Assembly (NCBI GenBank): GCA_025024175.1
Contig: QCXZ01000045.1
Span: 4,962,649 to 5,026,648, forward strand
Direction: 5' to 3'
Origin: Rhyzopertha dominica
Lineage: Eukaryota > Arthropoda > Insecta > Coleoptera > Bostrichidae
DNA: 64,000 bases
A program made the translations under genes and the position numbers. How positions within the stretch are numbered: position 1 is the stretch's first letter; each line of letters begins with the position of its first letter. Shown here piece after piece: positions 20,781 through 32,156 of the stretch. Under the pieces are notes generated by a model. It did no database searches. It saw only the letters and a program-made list of their open reading frames with translations, and was not told the DNA's origin.

Positions 20781-22943
20781 CTAATTGTTTGTGAATTTTG
20801 ACATTTTTCGTTGTAGCTTTCGTTTAGAATTTTCAAAACTAATTTTTTTATTAATATGTCTTAACCGTATGTAAGTTCTAGTTCTGATAAAACATAACAC
20901 AACATCATCGGGAAACTTGGCACGCATATCCTCAGAGGACGCTTTGACTAGATCTAATAATTTATTAAAAATGTTCTTTTCTTTAGAAAATAACAGGCCA
21001 TGAAATTTTACAAATTCGGCTTCGATTAAACGTGCCATGTCTATCAGGCTTTCACTTGGATAGTAAAGATCTCCTCTTGATAAAAATTCAATCCAGTCTG
21101 GAGGCCTACCGGCCGTATACAACTTTGTCTGTGTTCCTAAATTTAAATTTTGGTATTTATCCTTAAACCTGTACGCTACATATCCAGCTATAAACTTCAG
21201 TCCTTCATTAGAAATTGTATCCATCATTTTCCTCTCGTCTAGTTTTTTCAAAAGACATTCCTGTTCTTCGGATACGAATTCAACAGCATCGGCTTCTGAC
21301 TCTTGAAATGTAAATTCAGGAAAATCAATATCCATTCCAAAATCTCGAGTTTCGCCCAAATCATCGTTTGAAAGAAGGTTCCTAAAAACGTTTTGTGACA
21401 AACATGGTTCGAAATACGGCTCTTGTAATGGCTCTAATAGACAGTTTTCAGTATTATCTTCAGTATTTTTATTCATAGAGAAAATGGCACTTGAGTGTTT
21501 TCCTAAAACATACCAGCGCAATCTATATTTTACATCCAGAGGCGTTGGATGGTCGTTTGTTGCACCCATACCACGGATGTACGAAAAAAAATTCTCTAAG
21601 ATGTCTTGATTTAATCTGTAAGTCAGAATGTACTCCAAGTTATAGTGATTTCGGACGTATTGATACATTTCAGTTAGAGCAAGATTGCTAAGTAAAATTC
21701 CTTTCTGAAAAGGTATCAGAGTCTTGTGATTTACAACAGTCATTTTTGCAATGAAGTCAGACGTTTCTTTAAGAATATTGAGCTGCTTCTCCAAATCAAC
21801 TCCAAACGCTGGGTCCAAGTCCCTGGGTGATTACCATATTTGCTTTGTGCGTTGCAAATATCAAACCAGTCGTTAATTAATTTCAACAGCAAACTTGTTT
21901 CTTTCCACGGCATGTCTTCCAAAAAACCTTCCATACCACACCATTCTACCGCTTTCGCAACAGTATTCGAAAAAAGTTGTGCAGCCGGTCTAACCCTTTG
22001 TCTTTCGGTTCCTTTTAAATTCAGATGATAACTGTTTATTTTATGGGCAATTTTGAAGTCGTCGCTAGAAGTAGATACAATTTTTTCTATGCAGCCTTTG
22101 TCGAGAANTGTATCATTTATGTGAAATCCTTTATCAATAAAATGANTTCTCAATAATTTCAGTAAGTGTGGTATGTCCGCGAAAACAAATACTTTTTGAT
22201 TTGGTACTATGGGATGTGCAAAATAGCTGTTTTTGTCGTGTCCAACATTTAAATCTTTCCAAAGAGAAACATTCTTAGTACCCATATCACAAGTTATTGA
22301 AACAACAGTATATCCAGCATGGTGTAACTGTGTTATTATATCAGTCAAAATCATTTTTGTCATGGTTGTATCAAAATTATAAAATACTAGTTGCTTCCAA
22401 CGTGCACACAAACCCCTTACAATAGCCACTTGACATACTTTATGTGGACCAAGCACATACTGTTCCTTTTGATCAAGGCATACCCGATTTGAGATAAATA
22501 TTCCGTCAAATGATATGCAACACAAACGCTCTATGTCACTTAGCGTTTCGGACTTTTGTTTCATTAGTTTTAAGATACCAGTCAATATACCAGGGTTTAG
22601 TTCGAGATTCAGAGCCCATCTTCGTAAAGTATTTAAAGCTGGTAAAGGAAGGTCATGCTTTCTTAAATACCTATAAGCCTTTGGGCTCACACTTCGCAAG
22701 GAAATTGCAGAAGCAATATCTTGTGAATCCCAGGATGAAAATTTCCTTTGTGGATTAAGTAGTCGTTTCACCTGTCCTGGTGTAAAGCAGTTAATCAAAG
22801 CGTCACGAAATTGTGATAATTTAGAATTGAGAGTTTGGTTTTCGTTTTCCAAGCATTTATTTTGTGTCTTTAATGTTTCAATTTCTTTTTCCATTGAAGT
22901 CATCCTAATTTTCATATCTTCCAGCTTATTTAGTAGCTCATAC
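20781..22943 (-). pseudogene. P-like (THAP9-like) transposase, main exon, one frameshift
   Basis: This exon begins at acceptor TTTTAG with YELLNKLEDMKIRM and a leucine-zipper-like coiled coil (EIETLKTQNKCLENENQTL). Next come the P-element transposase core motifs: SFDGIFISN, TCDMGTKN, FADIPHLLKLLR (one residue ambiguous) and RLNQDILENFFSYIRGMG, ending at TAG 20781-20783. Transposases of this family cut and paste DNA using a GTP cofactor. One frameshift near 21815-21825 separates two long open frames; Ns sit at 22108 and 22145. With the two upstream exons the product would be close to 900 residues, similar to vertebrate THAP9. A sequencing error could account for the shift, so recent inactivation rather than long decay is likely. 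Confidence 0.85.
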
Positions 22944-24109
22944 CTAAAAGAAAAATACAGAGAGTCGCACCGAGTAAAACGTTATGTTCAAAGTATGAAT
23001 TTAATTGTGCATCAGATATTAATTCAAAAAGGATTGAGAAATCATTTAGGTACCCAGATTTTTCCTTATGCTCTAAGTAACAAATCTGTACTAGTAACCA
23101 CCCGTCTTGTTATTACTTCTACATCCATATGTATTGCGCAATTATTTTTCAAAAATTTGTATTTGCTCAATCGTTTTAAAATGCTTGAAATGTCCTAAAA
23201 CAAAATTTGAGCAAAAAAATTTCTTCTCTGTGTGTGGACGCGATAACTTTCTAAAGACTTAACATATGAACTTAAAATTTGGCATACATATAAATCTCAA
23301 TTGAACGGATTTATAGAGAATCTGCACACATTCTTTCAGCACTGCTGAAATTAACTTTTTTACATTCTGCTGATACGCATTTGAAGGGTACACGGGAATA
23401 ACGATCAAAGTCACTTATTTGGCCGAATTGAGCTAAGGGGTCCACTTTGTGGCAGATTTTGTGCACTATTATAATATTTATTGAAACATCTGTAGAAATG
23501 ATCACAGTCCGGGGAAATATCGCTTTAAAATATAGCATCCATTGGATCAGAGTCCAAGCGTACAATGGTAAAGTGATCAAAGTCCGGCAAAATCAGCTCA
23601 GTCAGTTGTTTTCTGTTTCTTATGAATTTGGACTTTGCACGTTCTTGTAATGGAAAAACTACTTTTCTGGAGTCAATTTTTTTTAAGTTCATTCAAATAT
23701 TTAATTTTCTAGATGTTTACCTTTAATAGTATATACTTTATTGTATTTGTTTAATAAAACAAATTTCCTTTACTGTGTTGTATTTTGATTATGTCAAGCT
23801 GCAAATTTTAAAATTCGATTTTCTNTTAATGTGCATATATTGACTTTGATCGTTATTCNCGTGTATTCTTCATTTATGTTAAGTANCTATTTTATTATCG
23901 ACTGTCCTTTGGCCGAATACCGGTACAGATAATCAAAATGTAGTAAATTACATGGATGAAATTGGGTATATATACTTTTTCAATAACTAGCTGATAAGGA
24001 ATAGTTTAACTATAGTGATAGAAATTAACAACGAAAATTTTGAACTGGTTTAACCAAAAGCATTTACGAATAGATAGCTGTGTAAATATTACATAACATT
24101 CATACGCAC
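22944..24109 (-). other. Second intron of the P-like transposase gene, with inserted repeats
   Basis: A 1.17-kb intron, donor GTGCGT and acceptor TTTTAG; the phase joins TEM to YELLNKL. Positions about 23075-23300 match the TTACTTCCACATC repeat family of 8370 and 50481. A separate inverted pair (23388-23420 and 23840-23866, ATAACGATCAAAGTCA) flanks about 480 bp. Such a long intron is unusual for a P element and is explained by these insertions. Confidence 0.6.
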
Positions 24110-24443
24110 ATTTCAGTTGAAGAAGCCTCATTGTCTGTTGTTTTGGCAGATGATGTATCAGAATTTGATGCCTCCGCTGTTGTAGTATTACTGTTATTAT
24201 TGCTGGGGTCAAACAATAAATCAGCAATAATAGCTTGCCGTCTGTCAAAATCATCTTTTTTTTCATTCGTTCCGATCTCTCAGTTGATGCTGATCCTACC
24301 ACCGTCTTGTTTTTGGGTAAGCACAAAGTTGGAACTGCATCTTCTTTTAAATTTCTAAACCGTTTTGGTGGTGTTTCATTTAAAAGTTTGTACTTCATAG
24401 GTACAAAAACATTTACTTTCAAAATGTTTAGAACATATAGTAG
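24110..24443 (-). pseudogene. P-like transposase exon 2, end of THAP domain and linker
   Basis: The exon opens with ATICSKHF, the C-terminal Cys/His half of the THAP zinc module. After a frame change come PMKYKLLNETPPKRFRNLKE and VPTLCLPK, then a serine/asparagine-rich linker (FDPSNNNSNTTTAEASNS). Two apparent frame changes occur, one after HFES and one near an A8 run. They may be real decay or base-calling errors. Confidence 0.65.
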
Positions 24444-24506
24444 CTGAAATAAAAAGTAAACGTTTTAAAAGAACTACGCTTCTACAATAAGGAGTATCAA
24501 GTTTAC

Positions 24507-24690
24507 CGTTCTTCAAATTTATCTTATCTTCACGTCTGCAAGCGTGAACCCATTGCATGGCCAGGTCTTTATTTTTTGGAAAAGTATAGAACCTAATATT
24601 AGAGACGCCCTTCATTTTATTGTGACTTTTACAAGTAGCAACACTACAGTTTGAGATTATTGCTACTTTTGTACGATAAATAGTATGTAA
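24507..24690 (-). CDS. P-like transposase exon 1, THAP DNA-binding domain
   Basis: The minus strand encodes NCSVATCKSHNKMKGVSNIR, then FYTFPKNKDLAMQWVHACRR and DKINLKN, up to donor GTAAAC. Together with ICSKHF in exon 2 this makes the C2-CH zinc pattern of a THAP domain, which in P transposase binds the element's ends. The 63-bp intron (24444-24506) is spliced in phase. No ATG was found just upstream of the first cysteine, so the true start is uncertain and the 5' limit given is approximate. Confidence 0.75.
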
Positions 24691-24837
24691 TTAATCCAGA
24701 TATAAAAATCGACTAATTTCACAATGCTGAAATAGATTTCTAGTTAAAAAGCAATTATGTTGTCAATAGAGACTTTTATTATCCGTATGCTACCGCGAGC
24801 TGTTGTCTGCCGTACGAAGAATTTAATTTACTCCTTG

Positions 24838-24849
24838 CTGACGTCACTG
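24838..24849 (-). promoter_or_regulatory. Right subterminal inverted repeat of the P-like element
   Basis: CTGACGTCACTG on the plus strand, the exact reverse complement of the left copy and also 59 bp from its outer end. Confidence 0.6.
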
Positions 24850-24916
24850 GCAGTTGTCACCTGGTCGCCCAGTTGCGCGTAGGCACACCATGCTATATTC
24901 ACACCACGCCCAATCC

Positions 24917-25274
24917 CAACTGCCACTGCACCTAACATCACACAGTTCACACGCGCGGAATTTGAAATTTCTGTCTACAATTAATTGAGTTTTTTCAATT
25001 TGCTTACGTGTATATATAACCACAATAAAAATTAGTACATTCCTAATAATTTAATGTATTATCACAACGGTTAACCAGTTATACAGGGTTTCTATAAATG
25101 ATTCATTCATGCAACGTGGGCGGCGTTGATTTCTGAATTCTTTGTGCCGCCTTTTGTAACTGCTGCCAAGCTACAATATGCACGGCGATAGTACTAAAAG
25201 TTGCAGATCAGTGTCAAACCACAGCTCCGAAATATTTTGAAAAATGACAAACTGCCGGGCCAAGTTAACGCACC
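24917..25274. other. Spacer between the P-like element and the next repeat
   Basis: No gene seen. A 'TATACAGGGT' motif at 25080-25089, typical of ends of several insect repeats, has no paired end that I could prove. Confidence 0.35.
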
Positions 25275-26565
25275 CAGTGTGATAACGTGAACAAATTCTA
25301 CAACTTTCAAACCTCTATAACTTGATTTTTTAAAATGGAACACCCTGAATTTTATTTATTTAATCGTAATCTACTTTTAATTCTCTTGATTTTGATTATG
25401 CATTTTGTATACCTGAGATTAACAGTTTTTGAAATATTAATTATTTTTTTTTTAAATATACTCGATATTTTACGTTAATAAATTCTGTCTATAATAATTA
25501 ACTCTACTTTTATACGAATGTTTTAAATCGGCTTTTGATCTTTTTTTTAAATAAAAGCATCTCAAGCATTTTTTATAAATGCTAATGAACATAATTAGGG
25601 TTGCCAGACCTGATATTTTATATATCATTCTTATATATTTTAGGAATCACTGATATATGATATTATATATGAATATGCGTCCAAAAAAATGATATATTTT
25701 CCATTTTTCCGAGGCTACTTAAAATGTATGTTGTACACTTCAAAACCTCATATAAAGAAAATCTACTCCTTTTATAATCAAACAAAACAGTCATTTCAAC
25801 GAAGAATAGTTATGTTATTTATTTTAGAACATCTGTATTAAAATATGCACGAGTGGAATGTCCGTGTTGCAGTGTAATATACTATATTCTAAAAAATATT
25901 ATAATACACCTCTATTTACTTAATTAATTCGAAAATCCAATACGATATATTTCTTCTTAAATGATATATTTTTTTGAGTCAAGACATATATTTCAACATT
26001 CTTTATATGGCAACCCTAAACATAATATGCGTTGTTTCGCCGTTTACATGTTTGTGCGGAACTTGTCGCGTTTGAATTTTGAATTGTTGTCGCGCCAGGG
26101 CAGTTTCGTGCGTACTCGTGCCTCCTCGGTTGATTACATATACCAGCGGTGCCGGCGACGGGCGAGATGGGTATTTGAAAAATCGATAATCCCGATCAGG
26201 CCAGTTTAGTTAAGATTCCTGCCAGTAATCGTAGCAATTAAGTTTGATGCATGGATGTTCTGTAAAAATCACCAAGTTGTACGTGAAATAAAGCAGCTAT
26301 ACCATCAACCAAGGTGTAATGCCTTAATATTAAACACTGTTATTGACAGAATTTATTAACCCAAAATATGGAGTATATTTATAAAAATAATTTATATTTC
26401 AAAAACTGTTAATCCCAGGTATAAAATGCATACTCAAAATAAAGAGAATTAAAAGTAGATTACGATTAAATAAAAAATACGGGGTGTCACATTAAAAAAA
26501 TCAACTTATAGTGTTTTGAAAGTTGTAGAATTTGATCACGTATAGTTATCACCCTGTATAGTAGA
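25275..26565. mobile_element. Element with about 220-bp terminal inverted repeats
   Basis: The left arm (about 25290-25500) and right arm (about 26345-26550) are reverse complements over roughly 200 bp, sharing TTTAATCGTAATCTACTTTT and TTAACAGTTTTTGAAATA. The right end finishes CCCTGTATA. There is no transposase. A hAT MITE (25596-26018) sits inside and is younger. The superfamily is not determined. Confidence 0.6.
25596..26018. mobile_element. 423-bp hAT MITE, TAGGGTTGCCA ends
   Basis: The ends TAGGGTTGCCA and TGGCAACCCTA are inverted, and the 8-bp direct repeat AACATAAT flanks them (25588-25595 and 26019-26026). The interior is AT-rich with repeated GATATAT motifs. No coding sequence. Confidence 0.75.
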
Positions 26566-26825
26566 ATCGCATAAAAACTATAATTAAGTCTAGAGAGAAT
26601 TTATCTTCGCGAACAGACAAAAGATTTTCTTCTTGTTGTTAATAGTTAGGCTTCTAGAATCATTTAAGTCAAAGCTTGTATTTTCAAATTTTTCCAGAAA
26701 AAAATTGAATAACTTGCCAACGCCGGCGCCGGAGCCAAACTTAGAAAAAGTATATGGCTATAAAGCACCTAGGAAGCCTAACAAGAAAGTAAAAAAAATA
26801 GGGTGCCATTTAAGAAAAAAAAGTT
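26566..26825. other. Spacer
   Basis: No recognised feature. A 64-codon open frame here is lysine-rich and runs into the repeat, so it is not credible as a gene. Confidence 0.4.
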
Positions 26826-27300
26826 GATTAAATATAAGGGTTGCGGCACAAAACTTCCTGACACCGGCACAATTCAGCACAAAAACAATACTATTCATTG
26901 CCGCAATAAAATTTTGAATATTCCAAAATATTGGGGGGCTGACTGTCAACCTGGCCCCCGCCGTTGGTTTTAAAAACAATTAAATATAAGGGTAGCGGCA
27001 CAAAACCTCCTGACACCGGCACAATTCAGCACAAAAACAATACTATTCATTGCCGCAATAAAATTTTGAATATTCCAAAATATTGGGGGGCTGACTGTCA
27101 ACCTGGCCCCTGCCGTTGTTTAAAAAAAATTAAATATAAGGGTTGCGGCACAAAACTTCCTGACACCGGCACAATTCAGCACAAAACGAGTACTATTCAT
27201 TGCCGCAAAAAAATTTGTAATATTCCAAAATATTGGGGGCTGACCGTCAACCTGGCCCCCGCCTTTGTTTTTAAAAACAATTAAATATAAGGGTTGCGGC
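26826..27300 (-). repeat. Minisatellite element, left part (three units), interrupted
   Basis: About three units of the same 150-bp repeat as 18681-20062, in the opposite orientation. The array stops in mid-unit at GTTGCGGC (27293-27300) and resumes at 36539 with the same eight bases, because a hAT element inserted there. Confidence 0.85.
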
Positions 27301-27810
27301 CAGTGATGGGCGTTTACGCGTAAATTATAATTATCTACATTACCCGCGTAGAAAATGTAGATAAAGCATTTTGGCGTAAATTTTGAGTAGAAAATATGAG
27401 ACGAGTATATTATGGCTATTGTATATTAAGTGTATTGTGCAAATTATTTTGTTCTAATTTCCCTGTTTTATGGGTCAACTCTTAAAATTTTTTAAAGCAC
27501 TATAGTTTTTTAATATTTATATTACAAATTTGCATAACTTATTTTAGTAAGTCATCAGAATACCCAAACGGTTTTCTTACTTCTTTCGGACAAAACATGC
27601 GTTTCGAAGTCTTTTCTTCTACGAGTATATTAGGTATAATAGGTAGCATATGAAATAGCCAGTCCTCTTCCGTTTATAGACAAGAAAGATAATAAAATCA
27701 TAGTTTACAGTCATTTAAGAACCCATTGACCGATTGAGGGCTCCAAAGCACGCTTGTGCCTTCTGACCCTAACAAATGTATGTCGAAACGAGTTATTGTT
27801 GTTTAACGTG

Positions 27811-29364
27811 TGTAACGATGTTACAAACCTCAAGGCTTTAGTCAGGTTTCAGTCCGCGTCCGGTACTTTAATTCAGAGCCGCATAGATGGCGGTGAGGCC
27901 GTCTGCCGACAAATTCTCGCGCAAGGCAGTCTCACCACCACGAATAAGAGACCGCCGGTCCTCCGTTTGAATCAGTTGTGACCTACCAGGTGACAACAAC
28001 AGGTGAGTGAGCCGAAGCGTAAATAATATATCGCAGTGGCGTCCTTCCGCAAACTCCGACTCCGACCTTTCCCACTCCACTTTCTAGCTCTTGTCATCCG
28101 ACCGTAGCCGTCGAGGCAGTCGCCTACGGAGTGCATACTGCATAGGTCGCTTACCGTGTAGGCTGTACTCCGTGAGCGGCGTAGGGCGTTGGGTGTTTAC
28201 TGCATAGGTCGCTTTCCGTGCAGGATATACCCGGCGAACTGCCTCTTGCCGTTCTTTTCTTGTCCGTCTCTTTCTAACCGTCGAGGCAGTCGCCTGCGAA
28301 GTGCATACTGCATAGGTCGCTTTCCGTGTAGGCTGTACTTCGCGAGCGGCGTAGGGCGTTGGGTGTTTACTGCATAGGTCGCTTTCCGTGCAGGATATAC
28401 CCGGCGAACTGCCTCTTGCCGTTCTCTTCTGGTCCGTCTCTCTCTAACCGCTTGCGTAACCGTCGAGGCAGTCGCTTACGGAGTGTTTACTGCATAGGTC
28501 GTTTTCCGTGCAGGATATACCCCGTCAGTGGCGTAGGGCACTGGGTGTTTACTGTATAGGTCGCTTTCCGTGCAGGATATACCCGACGCCCTGTCTCACC
28601 GTTCTTTTCTGTCTGTTTACGTAACTGCCCTTACATAACCGTACTGTTTTTCTTACTCTGTCATCCCTGATTGTTTCTCCCGCCCGCCTACCGACCACCG
28701 AACCCCGGCCACCTGTAAATAAGCTCACTCTTTCTAACCGCTTGCATCACTCTCACGTAACCACCGTTTGTTACATCATTCATTTTACGCAACCCCCGTT
28801 TGTTGCATCACTCACACCGTACCGCTTGTCACACCGTAGCCGTAATACCGTTAGTTGCATGTTGCTTAGCCATACCGCTTCGTAGCCGTTGTAATAGTTT
28901 GCCCGCTTGTATCACCGCACCGTTACATAACCACATAGCTTGACTGAAGCCTTGCATAAGGGAGGGGGATCCGTTGTATTGCCGCTGAATTAGGCTGTAT
29001 TTAGTTTCTGCACAGATAATAAATTGTGTCTTTTGGTAATCGTTGGTTTTCTTTTCTGTTCGTCACCGTCCGCACCCCGTAACACCTTTCTTTCAGCTTA
29101 CGGCATCCACCCTCGGGGTCGTTCCCTGGAGTGCCGTTTCTCCACTGCAGCTGCCCTGGACTGTGTGCTAAGGGGGATAGCACACAGAGATCTGAGGAGC
29201 ATACCTCAGTATAATAAAAAACTGGCGCCCGAGAAACCGTTCTGACGTCGAGTTTAGCGCTTACGTCATCACCGCACCGTTCCGTACCGCGTGTTACCTA
29301 ACCGTCCGCCCGTCCGCCTCCGATCCGAAGACCGTTTAACCGCTCGCACCGTAAAGGCGTCACA
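27811..29364 (+). repeat. 5' LTR
   Basis: 1,554 bp, TG...CA. It contains a roughly 170-bp internal tandem duplication and repeated CTGCATAGGTCGCTTTCCGT motifs (about 28138, 28200, 28308, 28370, 28488, 28552). A run of poly-pyrimidine and CCGTT-rich sequence follows. The repeats may be transcription control units; that is inference. Confidence 0.88.
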
Positions 29365-29367
29365 TTT

Positions 29368-29385
29368 TGGCGCCCTACGAGCAGG
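29368..29385 (+). other. Primer-binding site
   Basis: TGGCGCCCTACGAGCAGG lies three bases after the LTR. TGGCGCC is the usual start of primer-binding sites complementary to the 3' CCA end of a tRNA, Lys-type in many gypsy-like elements. The tRNA here is not proven. Confidence 0.6.
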
Positions 29386-30080
29386 GACCGCTGTTACTTC
29401 GAGGAGGAGCCGGAGTTACGTAACCGTCATCGAGCAGAAGAAAACCACCCCGTTTCCAGCGTCTCCGAGTTCACGCATGCGCGGAATTCAAAAATTCCGC
29501 TAGCGCCGTTTTCCACCGGATTTTCGAATTCCATTAAGGAGTCCGCATAAGAAGATCGCTGGAAACCGACTTTCACCCCCGACCACCCCCTAGTTACAAA
29601 GTTGGCTCTGGAACGTCGTAGCATAGCCGAGTGACCCCTCTAGTCCGACTAAACCGAGGACGCCGAGTCGAATTCCGCAATCGCCATCTCCCTATTACGT
29701 AAGGTAACGGAGATTCGATTTTTCACCAACTTCCCGTCGTCGGAGACCCGGCAAGTGGGTACTCGTTTCTGGCAAACCGGACCCGCTCTACCGATTGGTA
29801 ACATCGATTTGGTCCGATTACGTAACACCAGGGACTTGGTGTTTTTGACCGACTTCCCGATCCCGGAGTCCTATCGAGTGGGGGCTCGTTTCTCACAAGC
29901 AAGGCACCCCCCATCGATTGCCATAACCAGTTCCGGACTATTACGTAACCCGGAAGAGTTTGCGATTTTGACCGACTTCCTATTGCCCGAGACCAGCCGA
30001 GTGGGGACTCGTTTCTAACAAGTCGACGGTTCTCCGTCCAGTGCCATCATCAGTGAAGCCGAGAATACCGTCCCGAGCAG

Positions 30081-32156
30081 ATGGCTACCGGAGGACCTCC
30101 TGAAGAGACCCACATGGACGAAAGCGAGTCATCCGACTCCGAGTCCACCGACACCCGTGTCAGCTGGGTGTACCGCCTCAAGAGGAACCAGCTGATACAC
30201 GAACTACGGAAGCAGAAGCTCTCCACCGAAGGGGCCGTACAGGAGCTTCGCCAGCGGATGGTCCGACACCTCCGTCAAGAGGCTCCGTATCCCACCACCG
30301 TCCTGGTCCCCACCGTTGTATCAGCCCCCTCTCCGATCTACACCGTTTCCACCACGATGACGTCAACGACCACCGTCACCAGCACCTATAAAGGTCCGAT
30401 ACCCGCAGCTCTGGGGACAGTTACGTTCCAGCCATCGCAGAGGACAGTACCGATCCAGCTATCAGCCGGGGACCGTTCACCGACCCAAACACCGCTGACA
30501 ACAGTTACGTTCCAGCCATCGCAGAGGACAGTACCGATCCAGCTATCAGCCGAGGACCATTCACCGACCCAAACACCGCTGACAACAGTTACGTTCCAGC
30601 CATCGCAGAGGACAGTACCGATCCAGCTATCAGCCGAGGACCATTCACCGACCCAAACACCGCTGACAACAGTTACGTTCCAGCCATCGCAGAGGACAGT
30701 ACCGATCCAGCTATCAGCCGAGGACCATTCACCGACCCAAACACCGCTGACGACAGTTACGTTCCAGCTATCGAAGAAGACAATACCAACCCAACCACCG
30801 CTGACGACAGTTCCGTTCCAGCCACCGCAGGAGTTAGTCACCAGCCATCCACCGCAGAAGTTACAACCGCAGCCTCGAGTCACCAGTCCACCGACGTCAC
30901 CGTTGTTAAGCTCTCCGGAGAGGGAAGCACCAAGCAAGCCACTGCGCCTGCCTAGGACTCTAACACCGGACCGAATCCCCAGACCGCCGCCGAGCCAGAC
31001 ACAACCAGTAACCGACCCGCAGAGGAAAGTTGCGATCGGAGAGTTCTTCGACACACTCCTCCGAGGGACCAGCCCGCAGGAGCACCAGTTTCCACGGCAC
31101 GAAGTAGCCAGTCCACCACATACCGAGCCGCCAGCAGCACGTAGTTCGCCGAAGAGAGGATTACTAGACATGAGCCTGGAAGACCGACCGATGCCGACAG
31201 CCGTGCCAGGACCCAGTCAGGCTACGACACCGTTCCCGAATCCCACGAATACAGAGATGTATACTCCGACTCCAGCTCGCCGTGTCCGCATGCGCTCTGA
31301 CCTGAAGCCACACCGCTGGGGAATCCACTTTGATGGATCCACCGACGGAGTAGCCTTCATAGAGCAGCTGCAAGACGTCATGGACCGATATGACGTCTCC
31401 CACGATGAAGCCATGCCGATTCTACCCGAGCTGTTATCCGGACTCGCCCTGGCCTGGTACCGTAACAACCGCCATGACTGGAGGGGCTGGGACGACTTCA
31501 TCGCCGACTTCGAGGTTAATTTCTACCCGACCGACTTCAAAATCGACTTAGAGCGAGAGATAAGTCAACGGACCCAGAAGCCGCACGAAACCGCTCTAGA
31601 ATACAGCACCGCTCTCCGTACGTTAATCCGCCGTCATGGAAATATGACACCGTCGCAAGAGCTGTACTGGCTACACCGGAACATGTTGCCAAAATACCGC
31701 ATGTTCATCCGCCGCCAGGAGTGTGCCACCATTGCCAGTCTGCTGTCCGCCGCCAAAGAATTCGAGTCCCTCCGTCAGGACCAACCCCACCGCACCGCCA
31801 AGATGAGGAACGATGGACTACGACCCGAGATACCAGGAGAGCGCGGTGCTCCGTCGAGAAATCTACGGCCCGAAGAACCCCGTCCGAGAGAGGCACCACC
31901 GCCGAGAAACGACCAGTTCAGGGAGGATAACCGTCGAACCACACCGCCCAGACGACCGCCACCCGCACCCCAGCACCGGAATAACCGTCCCGACCTCACC
32001 GACCGTATCGACGTAAGCCGGCCCGTTTGTTGGAGGTGTGGCCGAAACGGCCACTCACGCAGTCAGTGCCAGAACCCCTTTGTGAAGTTCTGCTCAAGGT
32101 GTGGCCGCCGTGGAATTTTCTCGCGGGACTGCACATGCCGGTATTCGGAAAACTAG
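30081..32156 (+). CDS. Gag polyprotein of the LTR retrotransposon
   Basis: 691 residues from ATG 30081. The N-terminal part has a helical VQELRQRMVRHLR-type segment. A proline/threonine-rich region near residues 113-250 is built from an 84-bp (28-residue) tandem repeat, about four good copies plus degenerate ones, each with TFQPSQRTVPIQLSAED. A retrotransposon gag/capsid domain follows from about residue 411 (HRWGIHFDGSTDGVAFIEQL, LALAWYRNNR). At the end is a CCHC knuckle CWRCGRNGHSRSQC, then a variant CSRCGRRGIFSRDCTC in which isoleucine replaces histidine. It would form the particle shell and package RNA. The protease frame overlaps its end at -1. Confidence 0.88.
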   Translation: MATGGPPEETHMDESESSDSESTDTRVSWVYRLKRNQLIHELRKQKLSTEGAVQELRQRMVRHLRQEAPYPTTVLVPTVVSAPSPIYTVSTTMTSTTTVTSTYKGPIPAALGTVTFQPSQRTVPIQLSAGDRSPTQTPLTTVTFQPSQRTVPIQLSAEDHSPTQTPLTTVTFQPSQRTVPIQLSAEDHSPTQTPLTTVTFQPSQRTVPIQLSAEDHSPTQTPLTTVTFQLSKKTIPTQPPLTTVPFQPPQELVTSHPPQKLQPQPRVTSPPTSPLLSSPEREAPSKPLRLPRTLTPDRIPRPPPSQTQPVTDPQRKVAIGEFFDTLLRGTSPQEHQFPRHEVASPPHTEPPAARSSPKRGLLDMSLEDRPMPTAVPGPSQATTPFPNPTNTEMYTPTPARRVRMRSDLKPHRWGIHFDGSTDGVAFIEQLQDVMDRYDVSHDEAMPILPELLSGLALAWYRNNRHDWRGWDDFIADFEVNFYPTDFKIDLEREISQRTQKPHETALEYSTALRTLIRRHGNMTPSQELYWLHRNMLPKYRMFIRRQECATIASLLSAAKEFESLRQDQPHRTAKMRNDGLRPEIPGERGAPSRNLRPEEPRPREAPPPRNDQFREDNRRTTPPRRPPPAPQHRNNRPDLTDRIDVSRPVCWRCGRNGHSRSQCQNPFVKFCSRCGRRGIFSRDCTCRYSEN

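Larger units (their letters stand above)
20522..24908 (-). mobile_element. P-like DNA transposon, 4,387 bp, complete ends
   Basis: The element is bounded by 8-bp direct repeats CCCAATCC (20514-20521 and 24909-24916). Its terminal inverted repeats start CGTGGTGTGAATATAG and continue after one mismatch with ATGGTGTGC. A 12-bp subterminal inverted repeat, CAGTGACGTCAG, sits 59 bp inside each end (20581-20592, and inverted at 24838-24849). Eight-bp duplications and subterminal repeats are known features of P elements. Inside, on the minus strand, is a three-exon THAP/coiled-coil/transposase gene. It lies in intron 1 of FAR gene A and carries a later repeat insertion in its own second intron. Confidence 0.88.

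Noticed and set aside
28189..28559. Repeated 60-codon frames in the LTRs
   Set aside because: Produced by the roughly 170-bp LTR duplication; identical in both LTRs and without domains.
30386..31171. 261-codon minus-strand frame over gag
   Set aside because: Mirror of the 84-bp gag repeat; the plus-strand gag has the real domains.
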